A DNA stretch of 64,000 nt from Sphingomonas sp. TDK1 (lineage in GTDB: Bacteria > Pseudomonadota > Alphaproteobacteria > Sphingomonadales > Sphingomonadaceae): NCBI RefSeq assembly GCF_001650735.1, contig NZ_LXVY01000044.1, positions 62,001 to 126,000 of the forward strand, written 5' to 3'. Positions 37,066 to 46,540 of the stretch are shown in pieces. A program made the translations under genes and the position numbers. Below the pieces are notes generated by a model. That model was not told the origin of the DNA. It searched no databases and saw nothing but the letters and a program-made list of their open reading frames with translations. Each line of letters starts with the position of its first letter. The stretch's first letter is position 1.

Positions 37066-39309
37066 ATGGGGCGCATGCAAGGTTGGGTGGTCGCGGGTTT
37101 GCTGGCGGGGGTGGCGCAGCCGGCGCTCGCGCAGGCACAGGACGCTGTCGCACCCACAAAGGAAGGCGCGGGCGACATCGTCGTCACCGCACGCTTCCGC
37201 AACGAGAATCTGCAGGACGTGCCGATCGCGGTCTCGGTGGTGAACGGCGATGTCGCCGCCTCGCGCAACCTCAACACGCTGCAGGACCTGTCGACCGTGA
37301 TCCCGACGGTGGATTTCCGCACCGGCCAGTCGAACAAGGACCGAACCGTTTTCATCCGCGGGGTCGGCACCATCACCACGTCGCCGGGGGTGGAGAGCTC
37401 GGTTTCCACGGTGATCGACGGCGTGGTGCTGGTACGCCCCGGCCAGGCGACACTCGATCTGCTCGACCTCGACCATCTTGAAGTGCTGCGCGGGCCGCAG
37501 GGCACGCTGTTCGGCAAGAACGCCTCGGCCGGGGTAATCAACCTCGTCACCAAGGGCCCGACCAAGACGCAGACCGGGTCGCTGGAAGGCGGCTATTATG
37601 AGGGCGGCGAGGGCCGTATCAAGGGCACCGTATCGGGCCCGATCAGCAGCACGATCGGCTATACGCTGAGCGGGTTGTACGCCGCCTATCGCGGGAACGT
37701 GTACAATGTCGGCACCCGCGACTGGGTGAACGGCTATGATCGCTGGGGCGTGCGCGGCAAGATCGTCGCCAAGCCCAATGACGATGTGACGATCACCTTC
37801 GCCGGCGACTATCTCTACAATCGCGACGATACGCCGCAGGGCGTTTATGTCAGTGCCTCGCGCGTGGCCTACCCGACGGGCGCGGTGACGCCGAACCCGA
37901 CCCTCGCCGGCTTGCTGACGCAAGAGGGCATCACGCCGGGCGCGAACAACACGCGCATCAACACCAATTTCGACGCCGAAGTGCGTGACCGCAACTATGG
38001 CGGCTCGATCACGCTCGATTGGAAGCTGGGCGGCGGCTATACGCTCACTTCGATCACCGCCTATCGCGAGTGGAAGAACCACCAGAAGCCCGACTGGGAC
38101 GCGCGGGCCATCCTCGCCGCCGGCTTCCCGCAGGGCCGCGACGACGGCACGGTCGATTTCGACCAGTTCTCGCAGGAAATCCGTCTCGCCTCCCCGCAGG
38201 GCGGGCTGGTCGACTATGTCGTCGGCGCCTATCTGCTCTCGGCGGATACCGACGAGCGCTACCAGCGCAGCGTCACCCAGCTGATCGGCGGTGCGCCGGT
38301 GACCAACAACGGCGTCGCGAACTACGGCATCCGCGCGCAGAACCATGCGCTGTTCGGCGAGGCCAACCTCCACGCCACCGATGCGCTGACCTTCATCGCG
38401 GGCGGGCGGCTGATCCATGATTCGCTCAGCTATTTCCACCAGCGCGTCTCGGACACCGCGACCGGCGTTTCGGGCATCCGCCCCAGCTTCGCCAGCAGCG
38501 GCAAGACCGACCGGGTGGATTACAGCGCCCGCGCCGGCGTGCAGTACAAGCTGGCGCCCAACGCCAACACCTATTTCACCTTCTCGCGCGGCTATAAGGG
38601 CCCGGCCTACAACGTCTTCTTCAACATGCAGGCGTTCGACACCCAGCCGCTCGCGCCCGAGACCTCGACCAGCTACGAAGTCGGCCTCAAGGGCAGCCTG
38701 TTCGACGGGCGGGTGAGCGGCGGGATCGCGACCTATCTCACCGATTACGATGGCTTCCAGGCAAATTACACCGACACCTATCTCGGCGCGATCGTCACCC
38801 GGCTGATCAACGCGGGCAGGGTACGGACCAAGGGCGTTGAGGCCGATCTGAACGCGCGGCCGACCGACCGGCTGACGCTCAACTTCGCGGTGGCGCGCAC
38901 CGATGCGCGCATCCGCCACTTCAACTGCCCGGCGGCGACCAGCTGCACCTCGATCGACGGCGGCGCCCTGCCCTTCGCTCCGGACTGGAAGCTGAGCGGC
39001 GGCGCGGCGTGGAAGCTGCCGATCACCGACGGCCTTGCCGTCGAGCTGCAGACCGACGCGAGCTACAAGAGCAAGACGCAGTACGCGATCACCCAGAACC
39101 CGGACACGATCCAGCCCGCCTATGGCATCTGGAACGCCAGTGTCGCGCTGATCGGCGGCGAGCGTTGGGAGCTGCGTGCGCTGGTGAAGAACATCCTCGA
39201 CCAGCACTATTCGAACTATCTGGTCTATGGCACCACCGCGGGCGTGGTCCGTTACGTGCCGCGGGACAATGATCGCTATGTCGGCCTGAATGCGCGCATC
39301 CGCTACTGA
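37066..39309 (+). CDS. TonB-dependent receptor (747 aa)
   Basis: Signal peptide (residues 1-25, ending ALAQAQ), TonB box GDIVVTARFRNENLQDVP, plug motifs FIRGVGT and LEVLRGPQGTLFGKNASAGVINLVTKGP, barrel ending VGLNARIRY. It belongs to the FyuA/CirA-like group common in sphingomonads for diverse organics. The ATG at 37066 is supported by AAGGAGG five bases upstream. The last 20 bases overlap the start of an MFS transporter, so outer- and inner-membrane uptake are probably co-expressed. Confidence 0.93.
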   Translation: MGRMQGWVVAGLLAGVAQPALAQAQDAVAPTKEGAGDIVVTARFRNENLQDVPIAVSVVNGDVAASRNLNTLQDLSTVIPTVDFRTGQSNKDRTVFIRGVGTITTSPGVESSVSTVIDGVVLVRPGQATLDLLDLDHLEVLRGPQGTLFGKNASAGVINLVTKGPTKTQTGSLEGGYYEGGEGRIKGTVSGPISSTIGYTLSGLYAAYRGNVYNVGTRDWVNGYDRWGVRGKIVAKPNDDVTITFAGDYLYNRDDTPQGVYVSASRVAYPTGAVTPNPTLAGLLTQEGITPGANNTRINTNFDAEVRDRNYGGSITLDWKLGGGYTLTSITAYREWKNHQKPDWDARAILAAGFPQGRDDGTVDFDQFSQEIRLASPQGGLVDYVVGAYLLSADTDERYQRSVTQLIGGAPVTNNGVANYGIRAQNHALFGEANLHATDALTFIAGGRLIHDSLSYFHQRVSDTATGVSGIRPSFASSGKTDRVDYSARAGVQYKLAPNANTYFTFSRGYKGPAYNVFFNMQAFDTQPLAPETSTSYEVGLKGSLFDGRVSGGIATYLTDYDGFQANYTDTYLGAIVTRLINAGRVRTKGVEADLNARPTDRLTLNFAVARTDARIRHFNCPAATSCTSIDGGALPFAPDWKLSGGAAWKLPITDGLAVELQTDASYKSKTQYAITQNPDTIQPAYGIWNASVALIGGERWELRALVKNILDQHYSNYLVYGTTAGVVRYVPRDNDRYVGLNARIRY

Positions 39310-40516
39310 CACCACCGCCGGGGCACAGGGTCGCTGGGCGATCCTGGCCCTCGTGTTCGGCGCGGTGATGCTGAACTATGTCGACCGGCAGATCCTCGCG
39401 CTGCTCAAGCCGATGCTGCAGGGCGAATTCCACTGGTCCGACCGCGACTATGCGCACATGGCCTCGGCCTTTCAGTTCGCCGCGGCGCTGGCCTTTCTCG
39501 GCACCGGCTGGTTCCTCGACCGGGTGGGGCTGCGGCGAGGCTTCGCACTGGGCGTCGCGCTGTGGAGCCTCGCGGGCATGGCGCATGCCTTCGCTACCAC
39601 CGTCGCGCAGTTCGTGACCGCGCGCGCGGTGCTGGGCGCAGCGGAGTCGATCGGCACCCCGGCAGCCGTGAAGTCCGCCGCCACCTTCTTCCCGCCGTCC
39701 GAGCGCTCCCGCGCGCTCGGCATCGGCAATACGGCGCCCAATTTCGGGGCGATCCTCACCCCCTTGCTGATCCCCGCGCTGGCCTTGTGGGTCGGCTGGA
39801 AGGGCAGCTTCCTGATCGCGGGTGGGCTGGGCCTGGTCTGGGTCGCGGTGTGGCTGCGCTATGTCCCTGCGGCCGCCAGCATCCGCGGGCCGCGGTCGGA
39901 AGTGCCGTGGCTGCACCTGCTCCGCAGTCGGCGGACGCTCGCCATCGCCGTGGCCAAAGTGCTGAGCGACCAGGTCTGGTGGTTCCTGTTGTTCTGGACC
40001 CCCGACCTGTTCCACCGCCAGTTCGGGCTGGAACAGGGCGCGCTGGGGCTGCCGGTGGCGCTGGCCTACAGCCTCGCGGCGCTGGGCGCGATCAGCGGCG
40101 GGTGGGTGCCGGGCTGGCTGCTCGCGCGCGGCTGGGCGCCGGAGAAGATGCGGCACGCGACGCTGCTCGGCTATGCGCTGCTCGTGCTGCCGATCCCGCT
40201 GGTGCTGGTGGCGAGCAATCCCTGGGTGGCCGCCCTCCTCCTCGGCCTTGCCCTGTTCGCGCACCAGGGCTTCTCGACCAACGTCTTCGGACTGGCGACC
40301 GACATCATCCCCGCCGACCGCGTCGGATCGGTGATCGGCATCGGCGCCTTCGCCGGCAACCTCGCCGGCATGGCCATTCTCGAGCTGGCCGGCTGGTCGC
40401 TCGACAATGGCCATGGCTATGCGCCGATGTTCTGGATCGCGGCCTTTTCCTATCTCGCCGGAGCGCTGCTGGTGCGCTGGATCCTTCCGCGCACCGCCTA
40501 TGCGGACGCGGGCTGA
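39290..40516 (+). CDS. MFS transporter, anion:cation symporter-like
   Basis: A 408-residue, twelve-segment inner-membrane carrier. LNYVDRQILALLKPMLQGEF in TM1 and the following loop, plus GTGWFLDRVGLRRGF, are typical of the ACS family that imports hexuronates, galactonate and aromatic acids. Its ATG lies within the 3' end of the TonB receptor gene with no separate ribosome site, indicating coupled translation. It probably carries the receptor's ligand into the cytoplasm. It ends head-on with the Gfo/Idh/MocA gene, overlapping by 19 bases. Confidence 0.88.
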   Translation: MRASATDTTAGAQGRWAILALVFGAVMLNYVDRQILALLKPMLQGEFHWSDRDYAHMASAFQFAAALAFLGTGWFLDRVGLRRGFALGVALWSLAGMAHAFATTVAQFVTARAVLGAAESIGTPAAVKSAATFFPPSERSRALGIGNTAPNFGAILTPLLIPALALWVGWKGSFLIAGGLGLVWVAVWLRYVPAAASIRGPRSEVPWLHLLRSRRTLAIAVAKVLSDQVWWFLLFWTPDLFHRQFGLEQGALGLPVALAYSLAALGAISGGWVPGWLLARGWAPEKMRHATLLGYALLVLPIPLVLVASNPWVAALLLGLALFAHQGFSTNVFGLATDIIPADRVGSVIGIGAFAGNLAGMAILELAGWSLDNGHGYAPMFWIAAFSYLAGALLVRWILPRTAYADAG

Positions 40517-41601
40517 CCCAGCAGCTCGGCCATGTCGACCACCCGGTGTTCCCGCAGACTGATCTCCGCTGCCATGCCGATGGCGACGGCCTTCAGCCCG
40601 TCCTCGGCGGTCACCTCCACCGGCCCCTGCCCTTGCACCGCGCGGGCGAAGGCCTGATGCTGGTAGAAGGTCGAGCCATGGTGCGATCCCGCCGCCAGCG
40701 CCGCTGCATCCACCTCGATCAGCCGTTTCTCCGGCGCCTTGGGGTTGCCGAAGCCGGTGCGCGGCGAACGGGTGAGCACGCTGCCCGGGATGCTCACGTC
40801 CAGCCGGGCAACGTCGCCGGTCGCGACGATCTCCTCCTGCTCCTCCGCCCCGTCAGCGAACATGCACAGGTCGAGCAGCGCGCGGGTGCCGTCGGCGAAA
40901 TCCACGGTAGTGAAGCTGTTGTCGACGATGTCCGGCACCTGCCCGTCATAGCGCTCGCCCAGATGGTTCACGTCCTGCGCGCCCGAGCAATAGACGCGCA
41001 CCGGCTCGGAGCGGACGATGAAGCGCATCAGGTCGAAGAAATGGCAGCATTTCTCCACCATCGTGCCGCCGGTATTGCGCGCGAAGCGGTTCCAGTCGCC
41101 CACTTTCACCAGGAAGGGAAAGCGGTGCTCCCGCATCGCCAGCATATGCAGCCGGCCGATCTCCCCGCCATGCACGCCCGCGATCAGCGCTGCGACCGGC
41201 GGCATGTAGCGATATTCCATCGCGGTCCAGAACACGGCCGAGTGGCGCGCGGCACGCTTGGCGATCCAACGGGCGTCCTCGATCGTCGTCGCCATCGGCT
41301 TCTCGCACAGGATGTGGAGCCCGGCGTCGAACAGCGGCGCCACGGTATCGCGATGCGTGAAATTCGGGCTGGCGACGATCACCGCGTCCAGCCCGTCATG
41401 CTTCGCCAGCGCCTCGGCATCCGCATAGGCGGTCACATCCTGCGCCTTGCCGCCCAGCGCCGCGCGTGCCCAGCCGAGCGAGGTCTCGACCGGATCGGCG
41501 ATCGCCACCAGTTCCGCCCCCGGCGTGATCGCGAGATTGCGGATATGCTCCACGCCCATCATCCCGCACCCGACCAGACCGTACCGAATTCGCGACGACA
41601 T
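40498..41601 (-). CDS. Gfo/Idh/MocA family oxidoreductase
   Basis: A 367-residue NAD(P)-dependent dehydrogenase. The Rossmann loop YGLVGCGMMGVEHIRNL is at the N-terminus, VASPNFTHRD and the hallmark ILCEKPMATT (lysine of the EKP motif) follow, and the C-terminal beta-sheet domain carries MVEKCCHFFDLMRF. Substrates in the family are sugars, inositols and their derivatives. ATG 41601 is preferred over the adjacent ATG 41604 for spacing to GGAG. It diverges from the flavin monooxygenase gene with 24 bases between starts, so the two promoters overlap. Confidence 0.9.
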   Translation of the reverse strand: MSSRIRYGLVGCGMMGVEHIRNLAITPGAELVAIADPVETSLGWARAALGGKAQDVTAYADAEALAKHDGLDAVIVASPNFTHRDTVAPLFDAGLHILCEKPMATTIEDARWIAKRAARHSAVFWTAMEYRYMPPVAALIAGVHGGEIGRLHMLAMREHRFPFLVKVGDWNRFARNTGGTMVEKCCHFFDLMRFIVRSEPVRVYCSGAQDVNHLGERYDGQVPDIVDNSFTTVDFADGTRALLDLCMFADGAEEQEEIVATGDVARLDVSIPGSVLTRSPRTGFGNPKAPEKRLIEVDAAALAAGSHHGSTFYQHQAFARAVQGQGPVEVTAEDGLKAVAIGMAAEISLREHRVVDMAELLGQPASA

Positions 41602-41625
41602 CATCTTCTCCAGAGGCTTTGATTC

Positions 41626-42735
41626 ATGACCACCCTCCATCCCCAGCCCAGCGCATCCGGCAAGCAAGAACAACTTCCCCGCTGCGAAGTGAGCTGGTTT
41701 TCCGCCCTGTGCGACGATGATTACGAATTTCTCGGCCAGCCGGACCCGCGCCTGCTCTCCAGCTGGGAGCATTGCCGCGACATCGTGCTGGCTGCCGAAA
41801 GCGCCGGATTCGACAATATCCTGCTGCCCTCCGGCTATGCACTGGGGATCGACACCACCGCCTTCGCCGCAGCGATCGCAACCTTAGTCCGCCGTATCCG
41901 CTTGCTGATGGCGGTGCGCGTCGGCGAAAGCTGGCCGCCCCAGCTTGCCCGCCAGATCGCAACGATCGATCGGATCCTGGGCGGACGCCTCGCGGTCAAC
42001 ATCATCTCCTCGGACCTGCCGGGCGAGACGCTCGCCTCCGCACCCCGCTATCGCCGCACGATCGAGGCGATGCACATCCTGAAGACGCTGCTGAACGGGG
42101 AAGCGCTCGATCACCAGGGCGAGTTCTGGCAGCTGAAGGTCGAGCCGCCACGCGTCACCACCGTCTCGGGCCGCGCGCCGCAGCTCTATTTCGGCGGACT
42201 ATCGGAGGACGCGCGCGAGGCCGCAGCCGAGGGCGCCGACGTCTACCTCATGTGGCCGGACCGGATGGACGCCGTCGCCGCCACGCTCGACGACCTGCGC
42301 GCCCGCGCTGCCAGGCGCGGCCGTACCCTGCGCTTCGGCTACCGCGTCCATGTCGTGGTGCGCGAGACGGAAGCAGAGGCGCGTACCGCCGCTGACCGGC
42401 TGCTCTCGCATCTCGACGCCGCGCAGGGCGAAGCGATCCGCGCCCGGTCGCTCGATGCCCGGTCGGCCGGCGTCCGCCGCCAGGCCGAGCTTCGTGAGGC
42501 CTCCGCCGGCGACGGCTATGTCGAGGACCATCTCTGGACCGGCATCGGCCGCGCCCGCTCGGGCTGCGGCGCGGCGATCGTCGGCGACCCGGACCAGGTC
42601 CTCGCCAAGCTGAACGCCTATCGCGCGCTGGGGATCGAGGCGTTCATCCTCTCCGGCTACCCGCACGCGGCCGAAGCCGACCTGTTCGCCCGCCATGTGC
42701 TGCCGAAGCTGGAGCATGGGTCGCTTACAGATTAA
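41626..42735 (+). CDS. LLM-class flavin-dependent monooxygenase, SsuD-like
   Basis: A 369-residue TIM-barrel enzyme of the luciferase-like group: CEVSWFSALCDDDYEF, AESAGFDNILLPSG, GRLAVNIISSD, APQLYFGGLSEDAREAAA, and the late motif SGCGAAIVGDPDQVLAKL. Closest in style to alkanesulfonate monooxygenase SsuD, which uses FMNH2 to release sulfite from sulfonates. No flavin reductase or SsuABC transporter is nearby, so the substrate is open; the TonB receptor and MFS transporter at 37-40.5 kb are the likely import partners. It ends seven bases from the convergent guaA stop. Confidence 0.87.
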   Translation: MTTLHPQPSASGKQEQLPRCEVSWFSALCDDDYEFLGQPDPRLLSSWEHCRDIVLAAESAGFDNILLPSGYALGIDTTAFAAAIATLVRRIRLLMAVRVGESWPPQLARQIATIDRILGGRLAVNIISSDLPGETLASAPRYRRTIEAMHILKTLLNGEALDHQGEFWQLKVEPPRVTTVSGRAPQLYFGGLSEDAREAAAEGADVYLMWPDRMDAVAATLDDLRARAARRGRTLRFGYRVHVVVRETEAEARTAADRLLSHLDAAQGEAIRARSLDARSAGVRRQAELREASAGDGYVEDHLWTGIGRARSGCGAAIVGDPDQVLAKLNAYRALGIEAFILSGYPHAAEADLFARHVLPKLEHGSLTD

Positions 42736-42742
42736 AGGGGGA

Positions 42743-44302
42743 TCATTCCCACTCGATCGTGCCGGGCGGCTTGCTCGTATAGTCGTAGGTCACCCGGTTC
42801 ACGCCGCGCACCTCGTTGACGATACGGGTCGCGACACGCGGCAGGAAGCCGGCGGGGAATTCGAACGCCTCCGCGGTCATGCCGTCGATCGAGGTCACCG
42901 CGCGCAGCGCCAGCACGCTGTCGTACGTGCGGCCGTCGCCCATCACGCCCACGCTGCGCACCGGGGTGAGCACCGCGAAGGCCTGCCAGATCGTGTCGTA
43001 GAGGCCCGCATTGCGGATCTCCTCCAGGTAGATCGCGTCGGCCTTGCGCAGGATGTCGCAGCGTTCCTTGGTGACTTCGCCGGGTATGCGGATCGCGAGG
43101 CCCGGCCCCGGGAACGGATGGCGGCCGACGAACACGTCGGGCAGCCCCAGCTCGCGGCCCAGCGCGCGGACCTCGTCCTTGAACAGCTCGCGCAGCGGCT
43201 CGACCAGCTGCATGTTCATCCGCGCGGGCAGGCCGCCGACATTGTGGTGGCTCTTGATCGTCACCGACGGGCCGCCGGTGAAGCTCACGCTCTCGATCAC
43301 GTCCGGATACAGCGTGCCCTGTGCAAGGAAATCGGCGCCGCCGATCTTCTTGGCCTCGGCCTCGAACACGTCGATGAAGGTCTTGCCGATGAACTTGCGC
43401 TTCGCCTCGGGGTCGGTGACGCCGGCGAGGCCGCCGAGGAACAGCTCCTCCGCGTCCACATGGACGAGCGGGATATGGTAATGCTCGCGGAACATGGTGA
43501 CGACCTGGTCGGCCTCGCCTGCCCGCATCAGGCCGTGATCGACGAACACGCAGGTCAGCTGGTCGCCGATCGCCTCATGGATCAGCACCGCGGCCACCGC
43601 GGAATCGACCCCGCCCGAAAGCCCGCAAATCACCTTGCCGTCGCCCACCTGCTGGCGGATCTCGGCGATCTTGGCGGCGCGGAACTCGGCCATGGTCCAG
43701 TCGCCCGACAGGCCGCAGACATGGCGCACGAAGTTCGCGAGCAGCTTGGCGCCGTCGGGGGTGTGCACCACCTCGGGGTGGAACTGCATCGCATAATAGC
43801 GGCGCTCGTCGTTAGCGATCACCGCATAGGGCGCGCCGGGGCTGGCCGCGACGGGGCGGAAGCCGGGGGCCAGGCTCGCCACCTTGTCGCCATGGCTCAT
43901 CCACACCTGGTGGCTTTCACCGGTCTGCCACAGGCCGTCGAACAGCGCACAGCCATCCGCGATCTCGATAAAGGCGCGGCCGAACTCGCCGCTGTCGCCC
44001 TGCACCACCTGGCCGCCCAGCTGATGCATCATCACCTGCTCGCCATAGCAGATCCCCAGTACCGGCAGGCCGCTGTCGAAGATCACCTGCGGGACGCGGG
44101 GGCTGCCTTCGTCCAGCACCGAGGCGGGCGAACCGGAGAGGATGATGCCCTTGGGCTGCATCCGGGCAAAGGCCTCGGCTGCCGTGGTGAAGGGTGCGAT
44201 CTCGGAATAGACCCCGGCTTCGCGAACGCGGCGTGCGATCAGCTGGGTCACCTGGCTGCCGAAATCGACGATCAGGATGGAGTCGGTGTGCTGGAGCGTC
44301 AT
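42743..44302 (-). CDS. guaA: GMP synthase (glutamine-hydrolysing)
   Basis: A 519-residue two-domain enzyme that converts XMP to GMP. The N-terminal class I glutamine amidotransferase has nucleophile C85 in GICYGEQ and the histidine/glutamate of QFHPEV. The C-terminal ATP-pyrophosphatase has the P-loop GLSGGVDSAVA and the dimerisation end PPGTIEWE. Length and ending match the family exactly. A core housekeeping gene; guaB is not in the window. Confidence 0.98.
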   Translation of the reverse strand: MTLQHTDSILIVDFGSQVTQLIARRVREAGVYSEIAPFTTAAEAFARMQPKGIILSGSPASVLDEGSPRVPQVIFDSGLPVLGICYGEQVMMHQLGGQVVQGDSGEFGRAFIEIADGCALFDGLWQTGESHQVWMSHGDKVASLAPGFRPVAASPGAPYAVIANDERRYYAMQFHPEVVHTPDGAKLLANFVRHVCGLSGDWTMAEFRAAKIAEIRQQVGDGKVICGLSGGVDSAVAAVLIHEAIGDQLTCVFVDHGLMRAGEADQVVTMFREHYHIPLVHVDAEELFLGGLAGVTDPEAKRKFIGKTFIDVFEAEAKKIGGADFLAQGTLYPDVIESVSFTGGPSVTIKSHHNVGGLPARMNMQLVEPLRELFKDEVRALGRELGLPDVFVGRHPFPGPGLAIRIPGEVTKERCDILRKADAIYLEEIRNAGLYDTIWQAFAVLTPVRSVGVMGDGRTYDSVLALRAVTSIDGMTAEAFEFPAGFLPRVATRIVNEVRGVNRVTYDYTSKPPGTIEWE

Positions 44303-44351
44303 GGCTGGCCGATAGGGAGCGATCGCCGGGCTGTCAAAGGGGTGCGGGCGA

Positions 44352-45053
44352 TCAGGCGCGCAGGGGTTCGCTGGCGATCGGGTGGCGCACGCAGGCGAGC
44401 GTGCCGACCAGCACGGTAAGCCCCGCCACCAGCAGCGGAATCGCCAGGCCGTAGCGGTTGACGAGCAGCGCGCCGACACAGGCGCCGACCAGGATCGCCG
44501 CCACCGCCGCAAGACGCCGCCCGATATTGGGGTTCCGCCCGCCCGCGAAGTGCGAATCGGCGGCGATGCCGGTGAGCGTCAGCGTCAGCACGGTGGTGGT
44601 CAGGTCCGGCACCTTGAGTTGGCGGATCGTCGCGTTGCGGAAGCCCATCGCGATCGCGGTCAGCGCGATGATCGCGAAGACGCAGGTCTCGGGCAGGATG
44701 CCCATCGCCCCAGCCCATGCGGCAACGCCTGCGGCCACGCCGAACAGCACCGCTTCGATCGCCGCGGCCAGCACCAGCCAGCGCCGCAGCGGCTGCCCGG
44801 CGAGATGCGACCCCACCTTGCCCGCGACGAGCGCGCCGACCAGGAAGGAGGCCAGCGCGACGATATAGGGCGCGATGGTGAAGCCCGGCGTGCCCGCGGC
44901 CGCGAAGCCGAGAAACACGATATTGCCGGTCATGTTCGCGGTGAACACCTTGCCGAGCCCGAGCACGCTCACCGCGTCGACCAGTCCGGTGGTGACGGAG
45001 AGCAGCAGGAGCAGCGGCGGGAGCGGGGAAGCGGCGGTCTTGGGATCGGCCAT
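44352..45053 (-). CDS. DUF1275 (YoaK) family membrane protein
   Basis: A 233-residue integral membrane protein with about six hydrophobic segments. The signature near the N-terminus, SVTTGLVDAVSVLGLGKVFTANMTGNIVFLG, is characteristic of DUF1275; GFRNATIRQLKVPDLTTTVLTLTLTG follows. A transport role is proposed for the family but not proved. It is the last gene of the minus-strand run that starts at 51865, 11 bases after the porin stop. Confidence 0.9.
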   Translation of the reverse strand: MADPKTAASPLPPLLLLLSVTTGLVDAVSVLGLGKVFTANMTGNIVFLGFAAAGTPGFTIAPYIVALASFLVGALVAGKVGSHLAGQPLRRWLVLAAAIEAVLFGVAAGVAAWAGAMGILPETCVFAIIALTAIAMGFRNATIRQLKVPDLTTTVLTLTLTGIAADSHFAGGRNPNIGRRLAAVAAILVGACVGALLVNRYGLAIPLLVAGLTVLVGTLACVRHPIASEPLRA

Positions 45054-45064
45054 GGCGGGGGTCC

Positions 45065-46540
45065 TCAGAATCGGAAATTGCTCTCCAGGCCGATCATCCG
45101 GATCGGGCGGGGCGCGCCGGTCTCGCGCAGGAAGCGACCGGCCTGGAAGAAGGAAAGCGAGGCGGAAAGTTCGAGTTCGGCGGTCGCCTGCCAGGCGATC
45201 GCCCCTTCGATCTGCTTGCCGATGAAGCGGGCGCGGCTGATGCCGGGGGCGCGGAGCAGGTTGCCGGGGATGTCGTAGACGCCGTCTGTCGCGCTGTAGC
45301 GCCAATAGGCACTGCCGGCGATGCTGGCGGAAACGCCGCCGCCCAGCGTGCCGGCGATGCGCGGGTTGAGGTTGACCAGGTTGTACGGGCCGACCGGCGA
45401 CAGCTCGCCGAAATATTTGCCCTTGGGGAACAGCGCGTTGAACGTGCCCAGCCGGCGATCCCCGGCATGGCCGTCGCCGCTGATGACGTTGAAGCGGAGC
45501 ACCGCGTCGGGCGCGAAGGGCAGGTTCGGGAGTTTGCGGCCGAGTTCGGTGCCGAGCGTCCAGGCGACGATCGGCCCATCGGCGAAGCGGCCGAACTGGG
45601 CGACACCTTCCACATTCCAGTGCCAATTGTCGCGCGCGCCATAGACGCGCGCGCCGACGCTGTGGCGCAGCTCGCGGCCGGTGCGGTCGCCGAAATGCGC
45701 GGTGCGGTTGCGATAGCCGAGATAATAGAGGTCGAGACCCGGCAGCACGGCATAGGCGCCCCAGAGCCTCTTGGTCGAAGAGGTACGGTCGTCGAACGTC
45801 CCCAGCCGCGGCGCGACCGGGGAGACAGCCAGCAGGCTGATTTTCGCACGCCCGACCGCCACGATCCCGCGCACGCCGTCGAAGGCGAGCGGCACATTGG
45901 GGCCATAACGCGTACCGATCAGCCGCTCGGTGCCGAGCGACAGCATCTGCCGCCCGCCGCGCAGGGTGAGCGCGCCGAGATCGACCTCGGCGAAGCCCTG
46001 GAGCAGATCGGTGCGGGTCTGGTCGACCGGGCCGGCGGCGGGCCGTACACCGGCGGCATAGGCGAGGATCGGCTGGGCGAAGGCGCGGACGCGGCCGACA
46101 TGGAGATCGGCATAGGGCAGCGCGCGCGTCCAGAGATAGGCGTCGTCGGGCGAGGCCGCGTTGCCGAGCGCGTTGTCGGCGAAGGATTCGCTGCGCAGCC
46201 GGACTTCGATGCCGGTGGAAAGCCATGCATCGCCCGCGAGCGGGATGTATTTGAACGGGCCGGTCCAATGGTGCGCGCGCTTCTCGGCGTCGGCGAGGTC
46301 GGACCAGTCCTCGTCATAGCGGGTGATGCTGAGCGTCGGCGCCTGCCAGGGTTCGGGGGCGGGAATGGGTTCTGCAATCCCCCCCGCCTGCGCTCCCCTC
46401 CCGCTTGCCGGAGGGGCTGACGTGGTAGAAGCGCTGCGAGGTTCCAGCCCCTCCCGCAGGCGGGAGGGGAACGCTAGCAGAGACGTCGGGAGGTGCGCGG
46501 CGGGCGCCACCAATACCACCGCCGCGGCGAGACTAGCCAC
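45065..46540 (-). CDS. Alginate-export-type outer-membrane porin with in-frame repeat insertion
   Basis: A 491-residue protein. A signal-peptide-like start (SLAAAVVLVAPAAH) is followed by about 35 residues translated from a palindromic repeat (see repeat at 46383), then the barrel: RLRSESFADNALG, LQGFAEVDLGALTLRGGRQMLSLGTERLIG, ending LESNFRF. These match the alginate export (AlgE-like) domain. It starts at GTG inside the end of the DoxX gene, with an eight-base overlap. The exported or imported compound is unknown; nothing else nearby makes alginate. Confidence 0.82.
   Translation of the reverse strand: MASLAAAVVLVAPAAHLPTSLLAFPSRLREGLEPRSASTTSAPPASGRGAQAGGIAEPIPAPEPWQAPTLSITRYDEDWSDLADAEKRAHHWTGPFKYIPLAGDAWLSTGIEVRLRSESFADNALGNAASPDDAYLWTRALPYADLHVGRVRAFAQPILAYAAGVRPAAGPVDQTRTDLLQGFAEVDLGALTLRGGRQMLSLGTERLIGTRYGPNVPLAFDGVRGIVAVGRAKISLLAVSPVAPRLGTFDDRTSSTKRLWGAYAVLPGLDLYYLGYRNRTAHFGDRTGRELRHSVGARVYGARDNWHWNVEGVAQFGRFADGPIVAWTLGTELGRKLPNLPFAPDAVLRFNVISGDGHAGDRRLGTFNALFPKGKYFGELSPVGPYNLVNLNPRIAGTLGGGVSASIAGSAYWRYSATDGVYDIPGNLLRAPGISRARFIGKQIEGAIAWQATAELELSASLSFFQAGRFLRETGAPRPIRMIGLESNFRF
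46383..46469. repeat. Palindromic repeat inside the porin coding region
   Basis: Two hairpins in tandem: 46395-46416, and a perfect nine-base pair CCCCTCCCG at 46448-46456 with CGGGAGGGG at 46461-46469. They are translated in frame as a low-complexity segment after the signal peptide. Related CCCCTCCC-type hairpins occur at 47874-48044. Confidence 0.7.

Noticed and set aside
37033..39315. Minus-strand open frame of 760 codons
   Set aside because: Antisense to a TonB receptor with complete motifs; shadow of high GC third positions.
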